From NCBI RefSeq assembly GCF_029603165.1, contig NZ_JAQSVC010000003.1, positions 434,001 through 498,000 on the forward strand: a stretch of DNA of 64,000 nt, read 5' to 3'. The stretch comes from Galbibacter pacificus. GTDB lineage: Bacteria > Bacteroidota > Bacteroidia > Flavobacteriales > Flavobacteriaceae. The stretch's first letter is position 1; each line of letters begins with the position of its first letter. A program made the translations under genes and the position numbers. The notes under the pieces are model-generated. The model searched no databases. It saw only the letters and a list, made by a program, of their open reading frames with translations, and was not told where the DNA came from. Shown piece by piece: positions 46,959-56,242 of the stretch.

Positions 46959-48524
46959 CTATTCCACTTTTTCAAAATCCCCCACCTTGTATTCACGGTC
47001 GAAGAATGCTTGGTCGGGCCCATAAAATCGGAACAAGCTAAACCAGCCTTTTCCGGGAACGGTTTTAAGCCAGTTTACATTTCCATCGGGTTTTTTCGGG
47101 CCCACCCAAAAAGTAAAGGAACCATCATCGTTTTTAACCAAATCGTTCATGGAGTTTAATGATGGGTATTCCTGCCCTTCTGCATCCACTCCCGAGGCCG
47201 TTGCAGCATCATAAAGTGTCAATGACCAAAATAGCTTGGCGGGCGGATTGGGCGGAAAGGTTATTTTGTAGGTGTTCTCCCCCATTAAATAATTTCCGTC
47301 GCTGTCTTTATAGGCATTTCCGTATTTGGCCCCAAGCCCGACAATAGACGACATCATTCCGGTACTAATGGAATAATGGTTAACATACATATGTGCTTTG
47401 GCGTTTACATCTACATGGCCTGTTTCCCGGTCCCTGAACTCTTCATCGAGCAAGGTGTGCATAAAGTCGTCTATCTTGGTATGTGCGTGGGCGACCCATT
47501 TTCTGTCTTTCCACCAAATTCCATCTTTTTCTTCATCAAAATTTGCCGAAATATTCTTGGCCATACGCCAGGCCGTTTCGGCCGCTTTGTCCAACAGTTC
47601 TTTTTCATGGGCCGATGGGCTAAACTTTTTGCCTTTTTTTATACCAATAGCTGCAAGCATTCCATGCATATAGGGATCTACATCGTCTACCTTGTCACTT
47701 TGGATAAAGCGGTCCAGCATTTCAAAATAACTGGCATCATGAGAAAATAATGCATATGAGTCGATATCTGAAGCATGTTGGAAATCCATAGGTTTTGCCT
47801 CACCTTCCAGCGGGTAAACCTTTATCCCTTCTACGCCTTTTATCCCGGGTTCTAAATTATCCACCGACTTAAAAAAGCCTCTTTGAAAAATAAAAACACC
47901 ATTGGTCTTACTGGTATATACAAAATAGCCATTGGGGACTTTTCCTTTATACCCCTCGGGAACAACTATATATTTGCCCCCTTTTCCCTTATCGGGCCCG
48001 GGGAAGCCGATGTCGCCCAAGAAATGGGTGCCGTCGGGCCTTTTGGGGCCTTGTAAAGGCCTGTGCCAATAGTCATCTAATAATCCCTGGAGCATGGGTG
48101 GTACGTCGAGCACCAATGGTCCGGTCTTACTTAAATCGGCAAAACCCAGTGCATAAATAACGTCTGAGTTTGGTGTGGTAATAACCGTATTGGGCTTTAA
48201 GCGTTTTTCAAAAACCGATATTACATTGTAGCCTTCGCCAAAGGTTTTTCCCAAACCTTCTTTCATGGCATACATATTTACCGCCGGCAGGGCCCATAAA
48301 TATACTTGTGTGGCCCGCTGAAAGTACAATTCATCGGCTAAAATTTTAGAACTGTTCTCTTCGGTCGGATACCCGCTTTCAAAAGGCAGGCTCGCTAATT
48401 GTTCGTAATGGCTTCCTCCGTTTTCAGTGGATGAAGAACTTGCTGTTTGTTTTTCCTCCGTTTTATTTTGTACACATCCAAGAAAAGTAGATATGCACAA
48501 AAATACCATGGTTATTTTTTTCAT
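46959..48524 (-). CDS. DUF1254/DUF1214 lipoprotein (full length)
   Basis: This 521-residue protein has a lipoprotein signal (MKKITMVFLCISTFLGC). The DUF1254 half carries 'VITTPNSDVIYALGFADLSKTGPLVLDVPPM', here split as 'TTPNSDVIYALGFADLSK' and 'GPLVLDVPPM', and the DUF1214 half carries 'KLFWSLTLYDAATASG' and 'FWVGPKKPDG', ending 'GWFSLFRFYGPDQAFFD'. These are hallmarks of the family. Function unknown. It lies 95 bases upstream of the shorter paralogue and probably shares its transcript. Confidence 0.9.
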   Translation of the reverse strand: MKKITMVFLCISTFLGCVQNKTEEKQTASSSSTENGGSHYEQLASLPFESGYPTEENSSKILADELYFQRATQVYLWALPAVNMYAMKEGLGKTFGEGYNVISVFEKRLKPNTVITTPNSDVIYALGFADLSKTGPLVLDVPPMLQGLLDDYWHRPLQGPKRPDGTHFLGDIGFPGPDKGKGGKYIVVPEGYKGKVPNGYFVYTSKTNGVFIFQRGFFKSVDNLEPGIKGVEGIKVYPLEGEAKPMDFQHASDIDSYALFSHDASYFEMLDRFIQSDKVDDVDPYMHGMLAAIGIKKGKKFSPSAHEKELLDKAAETAWRMAKNISANFDEEKDGIWWKDRKWVAHAHTKIDDFMHTLLDEEFRDRETGHVDVNAKAHMYVNHYSISTGMMSSIVGLGAKYGNAYKDSDGNYLMGENTYKITFPPNPPAKLFWSLTLYDAATASGVDAEGQEYPSLNSMNDLVKNDDGSFTFWVGPKKPDGNVNWLKTVPGKGWFSLFRFYGPDQAFFDREYKVGDFEKVE

Positions 48525-48647
48525 TGGTTTTTATATTAAGTAATGGTACGTTATAGTGTAGTGCAGGGGAGAGGGAAATCTCTCCTAAAGATAAAGAAAT
48601 TAAATTATATGGGCATTTTAAGCTTCCTTTTTTATTCTTCAATTCCG

Positions 48648-49385
48648 TTACCTTCTTAACGAGTGCCCTAATAATACAATGCCCACGGCAATTAAACCAC
48701 AATAAACATATCTTAAAAACGTACCATCCTTTAATCGGCGGTTAAAATATCTTCCCAGGAGAATGGCAGGAACGATGACCGGAATAGAAATCAAAAAATA
48801 GTATGTGACTGTCGAAACCCAAAGCCCTTTGTACCAATAGCCAAACATTCCTATAGTGCTTGCAGGCAAAAAATAAGCCTGCAAAGTAGCCCTAAAATTT
48901 TTAGCTGTCCAATTACGCATATTTCCATATATGACAAGTGGAGGCCCATTTAGGCCGTATGCTCCCCCAAATACGCCTGAAAAAAACCCACAGAAAAACA
49001 ACCAAAATTTATTATCAGTTTTTAATTTAAAACGGTCCTTAGAAAACAAGGAATAAATTGAGTATAAAATGATAAGGAATCCTAAAATTAATTTTATCAG
49101 GTTTTCATTTCCGTAAACCAGCAGTAATAATCCAATCGGAATTCCCATAGCTGCAAAAATTATCAACCATTTTGCACTGTTAAAATGTATTTGTTTTCGG
49201 TCCTGCACCACTACAAATGCTGCAATTAAAATCGAAATTAGTACAGAAAGCGGAACGGCAATTTCGATAGGCATTAAAAGAACAAGCAATGGAACAGCAA
49301 TCAAAGATTCCCCGAAACCAAAGGTGGAACGGACTAGTGTAGCAATAAAGATAATTACTAAAATGTAAAAGGTCATTAAACACAT
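48648..49385 (-). CDS. TauE/SafE family membrane permease
   Basis: The 245-residue protein has about eight membrane helices. Its repeats start 'FGFGESLIAVPLLVLL' and 'GFFSGVFGGAYGLNGPPLVIYG', the two halves of the TauE/SafE family, which exports sulfite or sulfonates and other anions. The specific substrate is unknown. A VOC protein gene ends just 22 bases upstream of its start in the same direction, so the two may be expressed together. Confidence 0.9.
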   Translation of the reverse strand: MCLMTFYILVIIFIATLVRSTFGFGESLIAVPLLVLLMPIEIAVPLSVLISILIAAFVVVQDRKQIHFNSAKWLIIFAAMGIPIGLLLLVYGNENLIKLILGFLIILYSIYSLFSKDRFKLKTDNKFWLFFCGFFSGVFGGAYGLNGPPLVIYGNMRNWTAKNFRATLQAYFLPASTIGMFGYWYKGLWVSTVTYYFLISIPVIVPAILLGRYFNRRLKDGTFLRYVYCGLIAVGIVLLGHSLRR

Positions 49386-49407
49386 GCTTTATCGGAACCC
49401 TGTTCTC

Positions 49408-49869
49408 TTAATTTTCGGGTTCCCATAATTCTATTTTGTTGTTATCCAAATCCATGATATGGGCAAATTTCCCAATCCCGTCATAAGCCGTTATATTATC
49501 AAGTATGGTTACCCCATTTTCTTTTAGCTTGCACAAAAGCCCTTCGATGTTTTGAACCCGATAGTTAATCATAAAGTCCTTTTTTGAAGGTGAAAAATAT
49601 TTATCGCCGTTTTTAAAAGGTTTCCATTGGAGCGAATTTATCGTATCAGGATTGTGAAGGTTTCTGGACTCAAAACTCGATGAACCCCAATCATTGATTT
49701 CAATTCCCAGATTTTTAACGTACCATTTTTTCGTTTTGTCCGGATATTCGGAACAAAAGAATATTCCTCCAACACCTGTTACTTTTGGTATGGTCGTATC
49801 AATAGGAGAAGTTGATTTTTCCGCTTTGTTTCTATTATCCGCCATCGTATTTGTTTTTTGATTGTCCAC
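49408..49869 (-). CDS. VOC/glyoxalase superfamily protein
   Basis: The 153-residue protein has the bleomycin-resistance/glyoxalase fold pattern: 'GVGGIFFCSEYPDKTKKWYVKNLGIEIND' in the first half, here shown as 'GVGGIFFCSEYPDKTKKWY' and 'NLGIEIND', and 'IGKFAHIMDLDNNKIELWEP' in the second, with the metal-type E in 'IELWEP'. Members bind metals and act on small molecules. The substrate is unknown. The true start may be the second methionine (MADNRNK). It precedes the TauE/SafE gene. Confidence 0.85.
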   Translation of the reverse strand: MDNQKTNTMADNRNKAEKSTSPIDTTIPKVTGVGGIFFCSEYPDKTKKWYVKNLGIEINDWGSSSFESRNLHNPDTINSLQWKPFKNGDKYFSPSKKDFMINYRVQNIEGLLCKLKENGVTILDNITAYDGIGKFAHIMDLDNNKIELWEPEN

Positions 49870-50001
49870 TTACAACGTGTCAAAGTCTCTGTTGTATGGC
49901 TTTTTATTATTACTAATTTTTCTTTTCCACAAGCTCCCTTTCAGTATCACATAATCGGTTTTCAAACCGGATTTTCTGTTTTTGAAATTTCCTTGTCGAT
50001 T

Positions 50002-50424
50002 TTATATAGCGTCAAAGCTCACTATCCATTCAATACCGAACTTGTCCCTGAACATTCCAAAAAACGAGTTCATATTACTGCCCTCATTAAGCACTTCAAC
50101 ATCGCCCCCCGCTGACAACCCATTAAATAACCTCTTGGCCTCTTCTCGGCTATCGGCAGCAACAGATATCTTAGACCTGTTTTCCTTTTCATTAACCCGT
50201 CCCATGCTTTCCGGAACGTCATTGGCTATTAAAAAGTTTTTGCCAATAGGCAGTGCGATATGCATTAGCTTGTTTAAATCCTTTTCCGCTATTGGATGTT
50301 CAGGATCTGATATTTCTTTAAAACGCACAATTTTTACAAAATCTCCACCAAAGACCGATTTGTAAAAATTGAATGCTTCCTCGGCATTTCCATTGAAGTT
50401 AATGTGAGGGTTTATAACTGCCAT
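50002..50424 (-). CDS. PhnB-like VOC family protein
   Basis: The 140-residue protein is a PhnB/DUF3332-type VOC protein: 'INPHINFNGNAEEAFNFYKSVFGG' (here in two parts: 'INPHINFNGNAEEAFNFYK' then 'SVFGG'), 'HIALPIGKNFLIANDVPE' and the closing 'MFRDKFGIEWIVSFD'. This group was first met in phosphonate loci but also occurs widely as small-molecule-binding proteins. It is separated by 132 bases from the VOC gene downstream. Confidence 0.87.
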   Translation of the reverse strand: MAVINPHINFNGNAEEAFNFYKSVFGGDFVKIVRFKEISDPEHPIAEKDLNKLMHIALPIGKNFLIANDVPESMGRVNEKENRSKISVAADSREEAKRLFNGLSAGGDVEVLNEGSNMNSFFGMFRDKFGIEWIVSFDAI

Positions 50425-50497
50425 AATTTGATTTTATAAGGTTATAGCGTATACTGTCACTATACTAAAGTAGCAAATAATTAGTTTTAAAGTATAT

Positions 50498-50689
50498 TTA
50501 GCCAGTAAAATATTGTTTCGCCGTCAACAACCGACCCCAGGGGGCATTTCCAAAGATGCCTTTGGATTGGAATGAATAATACTCAATCATTAATTTATCC
50601 CAAATCGCCTGCATCCTTTCCATTCCCGGTTTTAGGAAAATAGCAGACATAAATGGTATGTCCTGAGACGTTTTATTCTCTGACAACAC
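50498..50689 (-). CDS. Short hypothetical protein after the AraC gene
   Basis: A GTG-started frame of 63 codons begins two bases after the araC-type gene stop. The product contains 'FLKPGMERMQAIWDKLMIEYY' split as 'FLKPGMERMQAIW' and 'DKLMIEYY'. I recognise no family, signal or membrane segment. The spacing favours translation with the regulator, but it may instead be a remnant of a larger gene. Confidence 0.3.
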   Translation of the reverse strand: MLSENKTSQDIPFMSAIFLKPGMERMQAIWDKLMIEYYSFQSKGIFGNAPWGRLLTAKQYFTG

Positions 50690-50691
50690 GA

Positions 50692-51564
50692 TCAGCCTTT
50701 TATCATTTTTGACGGTTCCTTTCCGGTTCTTAATTTAAACCACCTTGAAAAATAAGCATAATCCTCAAAACCCAAACTATAAGCTATCTCTGACAATGAC
50801 CCAACAGCGGACACGATCATCCTCTTGGCCTCTAATAATACCCTCTCATTAATTAATTCGGTAGCGCTCTTACCAATAGTAGTCTTCACGATTCGATTGA
50901 GGTGCTTTGGAGTGATGTGCATCTTTTCCGCATAATAAGACGGATATCTGTTAACCCTGTAGAATTCCTCCAACAGCCCTTCAAAGGCCCTGAATTGCTT
51001 TAAGTATACATTTGATTTTACTTTTTCAACATTTTCCTGTAATAAATACATTTCAGAGATTTCACTATATATCAAATCCGTCAAGCTTTGTAACCTCCTG
51101 TTTCTCATATATGCAGCCTCTTTATAAATGGAAAGCAGCTCTTTAAATTTCACAACGGTTCCGGACAGCAATTCAACATCTAAATATAAAAAAGGAGGAT
51201 TGTGAATGGAGCCATAAAAAGGAAAGTCATAAACAGAGCGTTTTAAATAAGGAGATTCATAGAAGTACTGATCATGAAAGAAAATATACCCCCTGCTATT
51301 TTTTGAAAGTTCCCAATAGTGGGTTTGTCCAGGTCTGAGCATAAAAATACTTCCCGGTTTTACCTCATAGGTATTAAAATCTATTTCATGAAAACCCGAC
51401 CCTGAGGTAAAAATCACTACCAAAAAGAAATCGTGTTTATGCAAACCCCTGATTTCACGATCATGCTGTACTAAATGATCTTCAAGGAGATTCACATAAA
51501 AATGCCCTTTAATTTCTTGTCGATCAAAATCCCTGAGTTGTAATATTTTAATATCCCGCATCAA
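50692..51564 (-). CDS. AraC family transcriptional regulator
   Basis: The 290-residue protein has an N-terminal cupin-like sensing domain ('HDFFLVVIFTSGSGFHEIDF', 'KPGSIFMLRPGQTHYWEL') and a C-terminal double helix-turn-helix ('YAEKMHITPKHLNRIVKTT' and 'SLSEIAYSLGFEDYAYFSRWFK'). The cupin probably binds a small ligand. Its targets are unknown; the close genes are VOC proteins and the short gene that follows. Confidence 0.92.
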   Translation of the reverse strand: MMRDIKILQLRDFDRQEIKGHFYVNLLEDHLVQHDREIRGLHKHDFFLVVIFTSGSGFHEIDFNTYEVKPGSIFMLRPGQTHYWELSKNSRGYIFFHDQYFYESPYLKRSVYDFPFYGSIHNPPFLYLDVELLSGTVVKFKELLSIYKEAAYMRNRRLQSLTDLIYSEISEMYLLQENVEKVKSNVYLKQFRAFEGLLEEFYRVNRYPSYYAEKMHITPKHLNRIVKTTIGKSATELINERVLLEAKRMIVSAVGSLSEIAYSLGFEDYAYFSRWFKLRTGKEPSKMIKG

Positions 51565-51670
51565 ACCTTACACCTAATATAATGTCTTAAAAGTACAAAT
51601 TATAACTCCAATAGAACAACAAATTAACTATATTAAATACTGACCTTTGCCAGCATCTAAATAATTTAAA

Positions 51671-52027
51671 ATGGATACAATGTTAAACATCTTAAAAGAA
51701 AAATGTCCCAATTGTAAAAGCAGTTCCGTTTTCTTAACAAAAGGCAATCCCATACTTTTTCAAATGCCAAAGATGAAAAAACAATGTGACCAATGCGGGT
51801 ATAGTTTTGAAAGAGAACCGGGTTATTTCTTTGGGGCCATGTACATTAGTTACGCCTTGGCAGTTTCAGAAATGTTCAGCGTTTTCATTTTAAGCATTTT
51901 TGTGTTTGGCATGAGCTATTTATACACCTTGTCCATCATATGTATAATGGCTATTTTGGCAAGTACCTTTAACTTCAGGAAATCAAGGGTCATATGGATG
52001 TATTTGTTAAGGAAGCCTTCAAGCTGA
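51671..52027 (+). CDS. DUF983 family protein
   Basis: The 118-residue protein has two CxxC pairs ('KCPNCKSS' and 'QCDQCGYSFERE'), probably a zinc ribbon, then 'PGYFFGAMYISYALAV' and two membrane helices. This is the DUF983 layout, found in many Bacteroidota and alphaproteobacteria, function unknown. It diverges from the AraC gene across 106 bases. Confidence 0.88.
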   Translation: MDTMLNILKEKCPNCKSSSVFLTKGNPILFQMPKMKKQCDQCGYSFEREPGYFFGAMYISYALAVSEMFSVFILSIFVFGMSYLYTLSIICIMAILASTFNFRKSRVIWMYLLRKPSS

Positions 52028-52762
52028 TTCGAACATCCCCGCAGCAAACCCTGCTTGGGTCTAAAACAATAATCAGGTAGATATTAAACATATTTTCCAA
52101 TCATGGCAATATCCATCCGTTTTCTGCCAATCTCCTCATAGACATTTCCATGGTTTTTATAATGCAGGCATTCAACCCGCCCCGCTTTATTAAATTGACA
52201 AACCCTTGCGGTAAATAGCTATAGGCATTCTTCTTTAGTTATTCATTTTACCATTGGACAAACAAGTATTTTTGCACACTGCACAAGCATAAAAATAATG
52301 AATTATAATTTACTGCTATTTAGCAGTTTGCATAACTTTTTTCAAATGACCTAAGGGTCGAATTAATACATCCGTATACCGTAGCTGAAGTAGAGAAATA
52401 TTTATATGGAAATCTCTAACACCATGCAAAATAGTATTAGCCATGGAAAGATTTGGGAAAAAGGGTGCTAATAATGTAGCCCTCCCTAAAAGGGACAGGA
52501 ATATGCGTATTGGAAACGAAAGTGATTTTGGCTGAAGGAGAGTTTTGAGGGTAATAAACAGGTATAGAGAAACTATTTAAATGATTGGGAATTGCTATTA
52601 ACGGATGCGGCTTTTAAGGATGTAAAAGTGTGGAATCGGCATTGGGCGGGGTATGGGGTATAATGAGTTCTGGGGCGGAGAATGGGTTTTTGCGTTTAGC
52701 ATGGGAATCAATGCGGGATTTGGATATGGGCCAAGGAATGGGCTATGGATTGCATTGATTTT
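52028..52762. other. Gene-less 735-base stretch with coding remnants
   Basis: No intact gene is visible. On the minus strand, 52084-52218 encodes a 44-residue stretch ending in TAA ('HGNVYEEIGRKRMDIAM' within it), cut by a stop at its upstream end, so it may be the tail of a dead gene. On the plus strand, about 52640-52785 encodes a Gly/Trp/Phe-rich stretch ('FWGGEWVFAFSMGINAGFG') that resembles a beta-barrel fragment. Neither is assignable. Confidence 0.5.
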
Positions 52763-53731
52763 TTATTTTTCCTGCATTTGACTAAAAAAGAATTTTATGA
52801 CCTCAAAATTCATCGCCGGGGCAGTCCAATGACCTACGTCCTTATAGGTTTTGAAAATTGGGAAGATCCTCTTTTCCCGATAAAGTTCCTGACATTGCAG
52901 ATACCGCTCCTGTACCTTTGCCCCAATATTGTGGTTAATTGCCTGGCGTTCATCATCACTGTAGGCATCAGTAAATTGTACAGCATCATTTTGATCTAAC
53001 TCCCCCATATAAATGAACTGAGGAATCTTTTGATAGGCATGAATAGCAAATTCTTTCCCGAACAGCTCCGTAAAATCATTTATCCCAATGGGATAATTTA
53101 ATGAGACCCCATTGATTTTATTTTGAGGAAGCATAAGTTCTCCATTAAATCCCCCAATGGCCAGTGCTTTTATAAGCTCCGGATGAATAAAAGAAAACCG
53201 ATTTGTAAACGTAGCCGAGGCTGAAAAACCATTCATGAAAATTTTTGAGTCAACTTTAATCCCCATAGAGTCCAATACCCTTTTCCCATCGTCTACCATG
53301 GCCAGTAATTGTAAGTCTAGGCGCTTTAGCTCAACTGATTTTTCCAAGATAACATCCCTGTCCAAAGCATGGGTATATATTAATTCCCTGGATGCCGGCC
53401 TCGGAAAAACCGGGACAAGCAAGGGTATTTTTAGCATCGTGGCGGCATTATTTCCTACAGAACTTACCGATGCCAAATCAATTGCATGATCTCTGTGGAC
53501 CGTAATACTGTCCGAAGCCCTACCAGTGTTGTTTGGTTCCACCAGCAGGAATGTTTCTTTGTCCATAGGCGTCCCCTTTGGGACAAATATAATATAGTCG
53601 TGATAAAACCCCTTTTTAGGTTTCTTTTTGACAATTAATAAACGGTCCCTTTTAAATGGTTCTATAGTAGGGCTTTGGGCAAAAGCATTTAAATAAAAAA
53701 TGGTCGATATCAAAAGGAGGGTCATTCGCAT
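52763..53731 (-). CDS. Secreted alpha/beta-hydrolase-like protein
   Basis: I take the ATG at 53731 (MRMTLLLISTIF), since it gives a compact signal peptide ending 'LNAFAQ'; a start at 53752 is also open. The mature part has the nucleophile-elbow-like 'FMNGFSASATFTNRF' (serine after GF), acid candidates in 'MGELDQND', and the late histidine in 'KDVGHWTAPAM', consistent with a serine hydrolase or esterase. Substrate unknown. It is not linked to neighbours by overlap. Confidence 0.75.
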   Translation of the reverse strand: MRMTLLLISTIFYLNAFAQSPTIEPFKRDRLLIVKKKPKKGFYHDYIIFVPKGTPMDKETFLLVEPNNTGRASDSITVHRDHAIDLASVSSVGNNAATMLKIPLLVPVFPRPASRELIYTHALDRDVILEKSVELKRLDLQLLAMVDDGKRVLDSMGIKVDSKIFMNGFSASATFTNRFSFIHPELIKALAIGGFNGELMLPQNKINGVSLNYPIGINDFTELFGKEFAIHAYQKIPQFIYMGELDQNDAVQFTDAYSDDERQAINHNIGAKVQERYLQCQELYREKRIFPIFKTYKDVGHWTAPAMNFEVIKFFFSQMQEK

Positions 53732-53946
53732 ATAAAAACATATTAGTTCCATTTAGACGAGTCAAATGACAATTTGTTACCGTCTTTCAGTCCTTGTTCT
53801 AGAACATGATTGCCAGACCACTCAAGTCTGACCAATACCGCCCACAAAATAAAAAATGAGCTATCGCAACTTTAAATTATTGTATTTTTACAAGGCACTA
53901 CAGTTTGCATACATTAATTTTGCAGTCACATTAAAATTTAGGATAA

Positions 53947-54480
53947 ATGCGTAAAATATCACTTTTCATTGCCACAAGTTTAGACGGCTATATCGCAAAA
54001 CCCAATGACGACCTCAATTTCTTAAAATTAGTAGAAAAAGAAGGTGAAGATTACGGATACACGCAATTTACTGATACAATTGATACCCTAATTGTTGGTA
54101 GAAAAACCTATGATTACGTGCTTAAGGAAATTGGTCCATCTCATTATGACAATGGGCAAAGGGATGTGTATGTTATTACCCGGACCCAAAAACCAAAAGC
54201 AGGCAGGACAACCTTTTATACAGGAAGCTTGACCGATTTGGTTCAACAATTAAAAGCTGAGAACGGGAAGGGTATTTATTGTGATGGAGGTGCAGAAGTA
54301 ATAAATGAACTTCTAAAAAATGACTTGATCGATACATTTATCATTTCAGTTGTCCCCGTATTATTAGGTAATGGAACCCGATTGTTCAAAGACGGCAGGC
54401 CCGAACAATTGCTTGAATTTATCACTGTAAAAACATTCGACACTGGGTTAACGCAGTTACATTACAAGCGAAAAAAATAG
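53947..54480 (+). CDS. RibD C-terminal-domain dihydrofolate-reductase-like protein
   Basis: The 177-residue protein matches the RibD_C/DHFR-like fold: 'MRKISLFIATSLDGYIAKPN' at the start, 'DTLIVGRKTYDYVL' in the centre, 'IYCDGGAEVINELL' and 'VPVLLGNGTRLF' near the end. Such stand-alone proteins reduce nucleotide-like or folate-like substrates with NADPH, but the reaction here is unknown. It lacks the deaminase domain of RibD itself. Confidence 0.9.
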   Translation: MRKISLFIATSLDGYIAKPNDDLNFLKLVEKEGEDYGYTQFTDTIDTLIVGRKTYDYVLKEIGPSHYDNGQRDVYVITRTQKPKAGRTTFYTGSLTDLVQQLKAENGKGIYCDGGAEVINELLKNDLIDTFIISVVPVLLGNGTRLFKDGRPEQLLEFITVKTFDTGLTQLHYKRKK

Positions 54481-54697
54481 TTACGGTGTAAAAGGGCACG
54501 ACACCTTTAAGAATAAAAGTCTATTTAAGCAAAGTACGGGATTTCTAATGCATTGAAAACTTAAATGCCTAAAAGCCAAGAACCCTCCTAAAAGATAGTA
54601 TTTGCAATCAATCAAAAGAATTATAATTTCTATCCACATCCAATACTCTATACAGACTAAGGAGAATTCATAAATCATAAAAGTTATTTTAGATAAT

Positions 54698-55171
54698 TTG
54701 TTAATTATTTATACTTTTAACCGCTTTTATAACCGTTCATTAATATTATTCCTGTTGTCTTTACATAAAAAACACCTCCAAAACCTTTTTAATTTGTATT
54801 ACATTGATTTATGTAAAAAATCATACTCGTACATACATGATGTTGATAAAGCAAAGGATATTGTACAAGACGTTTTTCTTGCCCTCTTGGAAAAGATAAG
54901 ACTCGACCACATCTCAGACCTCAAAAGTTATATATATAAATCGGTTATAAATGCTTCGATCAAACAAGCAAAAAAGCAAAAAACAGCCGATATGCTGAAT
55001 AAGGATATCGAATTGATTGTTCTAAGCAAGGAGAATGATTCAACGGAACATACTTCCGCATTTCTTAAATCCGAAAAAGAAATCCTTAAAGAGTTGGATC
55101 TTTTACCTGACAAATGTAAAAAAGTCTTTATCCTCTGTGTCCTAGAGGACATGAAATATCAAGTGGTGTGA
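54698..55171 (+). pseudogene. Truncated ECF sigma factor
   Basis: The frame has sigma region 2 ('DVDKAKDIVQDVFLALLEK') and the beginning of region 4 ('LPDKCKKVFILCVLEDMKYQ'), then ends at VV and a TGA where the helix-turn-helix ('EIA...TVKTH' in complete members) should follow. No HTH is found in any frame just downstream. Without region 4.2 it could not recognise a -35 element. The break point near 55165 sits next to an island-type ssb gene, so a rearrangement probably cut it. Confidence 0.7.
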
Positions 55172-55254
55172 CTGGTCAAAAAAACGTCTTTATAGGTGAG
55201 CTGTATTTCGCTTACTTTGCTTAACATAACTATACGATTTTAAAAATAGTTAAA

Positions 55255-55284
55255 AACAGAGCAGGCCGGGGGAGCCTGCTCTTG
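55255..55284 (-). terminator. Terminator after ssb
   Basis: AGAGCAGGC at 55258-55266 and GCCTGCTCT at 55274-55282 form a perfect 9-bp stem with a 7-base loop. On the minus strand a GTTTTTAA tract follows, 7 bases after the ssb stop. Confidence 0.85.
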
Positions 55285-55290
55285 TCTTGA

Positions 55291-55632
55291 TTACTTAGGA
55301 CTTCCTCCAAGGAATAAAATTTCTGAAACGACCACTTCGGTTACATGACGTTTTACGCCTTCTTTATCCTCATAGGAGCGGGAAGAGAGTTTTCCCTGTA
55401 CGGCGATTTCTTTACCGGTAAACACATACTCCTCGATAAGGGAAGCCACTTTTCCCCAGGCCACGAGCTGGTGCCAATCGGTATTGGTCTGCTTCTCTCC
55501 TTTGGAGTTTTTAAAGTTCTCATTGGTGGCCAGTGAGATCCGGGCTACTTTTTTGCCGTTTTCCAAAACGGTTACCTGTGGTTCCTGCCCCACATTTCCG
55601 ATCAGTTGCACTTGATTTTTTAAAGTACTCAT
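55291..55632 (-). CDS. ssb: Single-stranded DNA-binding protein (short island type)
   Basis: The ATG at 55632 (MSTLKNQVQL) gives 113 residues; the longer frame from 55698 adds 22 doubtful ones. The OB-fold pattern is plain: 'LIGNVGQEPQV', 'RISLATNENF', 'DWHQLVAWGKVASL', 'EIAVQGKLSSRSYEDKEG'. The acidic DDDIPF tail of housekeeping SSB is absent. Short SSB proteins like this are typical of conjugative islands in Bacteroidota. It sits between a truncated sigma factor and a toxin pair, so it is probably a relic of a lost island, though it looks intact. Confidence 0.9.
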   Translation of the reverse strand: MSTLKNQVQLIGNVGQEPQVTVLENGKKVARISLATNENFKNSKGEKQTNTDWHQLVAWGKVASLIEEYVFTGKEIAVQGKLSSRSYEDKEGVKRHVTEVVVSEILFLGGSPK

Positions 55633-56242
55633 AACTAAAAAATTTAAAAGGTTACTAATTTCCCCTGTTCCGTGTACCTCGCTTTGGATAGCGAGCATTT
55701 ACATTTTAAGGGGTGTTTGTTTGCCTTCTTGCGTGCACAGCACCCATAAAAGAAGTGGGTTCTGTCAAGGTTTTTGGGAAGAAATCAGGAGTGTCTGCGA
55801 CGCAGGTAAACCCTGTTGGGTTTTCACAAGGAAGTAGAAGCCTTATTTGTGAGCAAAACTTAGTATAACCTTGAGAGGTTCCATAAGGGGATTAGGGATT
55901 CTTGGGCGGTTCATTTTTGTGTGAACGTTACGGAAAGTTAAGTGAACAAAAAAATCGTAGCGGCATAGAACCCCTTACTTCCCTGCCTTGTTTTTCCGCT
56001 GACCCGGAAAACAAGAGAAGGCTTCTTTTATGATAAAACCCTTAAAATGGCGGGAAGCAACTTTCCCATTTTCAGCTATTCGACAGAAAATCCCCAAGAA
56101 GGATTTACCGAGGATAGCTTTTTAGAAAAATGGAAAGTTGGGCGTGATGGAACATACTCCTGAAATGGTCATTGGAAAACCTGCACGAAATCGTCAACAA
56201 CTTCCATCCAATAAACTAAACTTGACATCATAAATTTTGATA
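55633..56242. other. Gene-less leader and remnant region upstream of ssb
   Basis: It contains two adjacent dyads: CTGCG-A-CGCAG (55795-55805) and AAACCC-TGTT-GGGTTT (55808-55823). On the plus strand, 55981-56163 is open for 60 codons without a convincing start, ending TGA, and encodes 'FPIFSYSTENPQEGFTEDSF', which I cannot assign; it may be the tail of a lost island gene. No other coding potential is seen. Confidence 0.5.
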
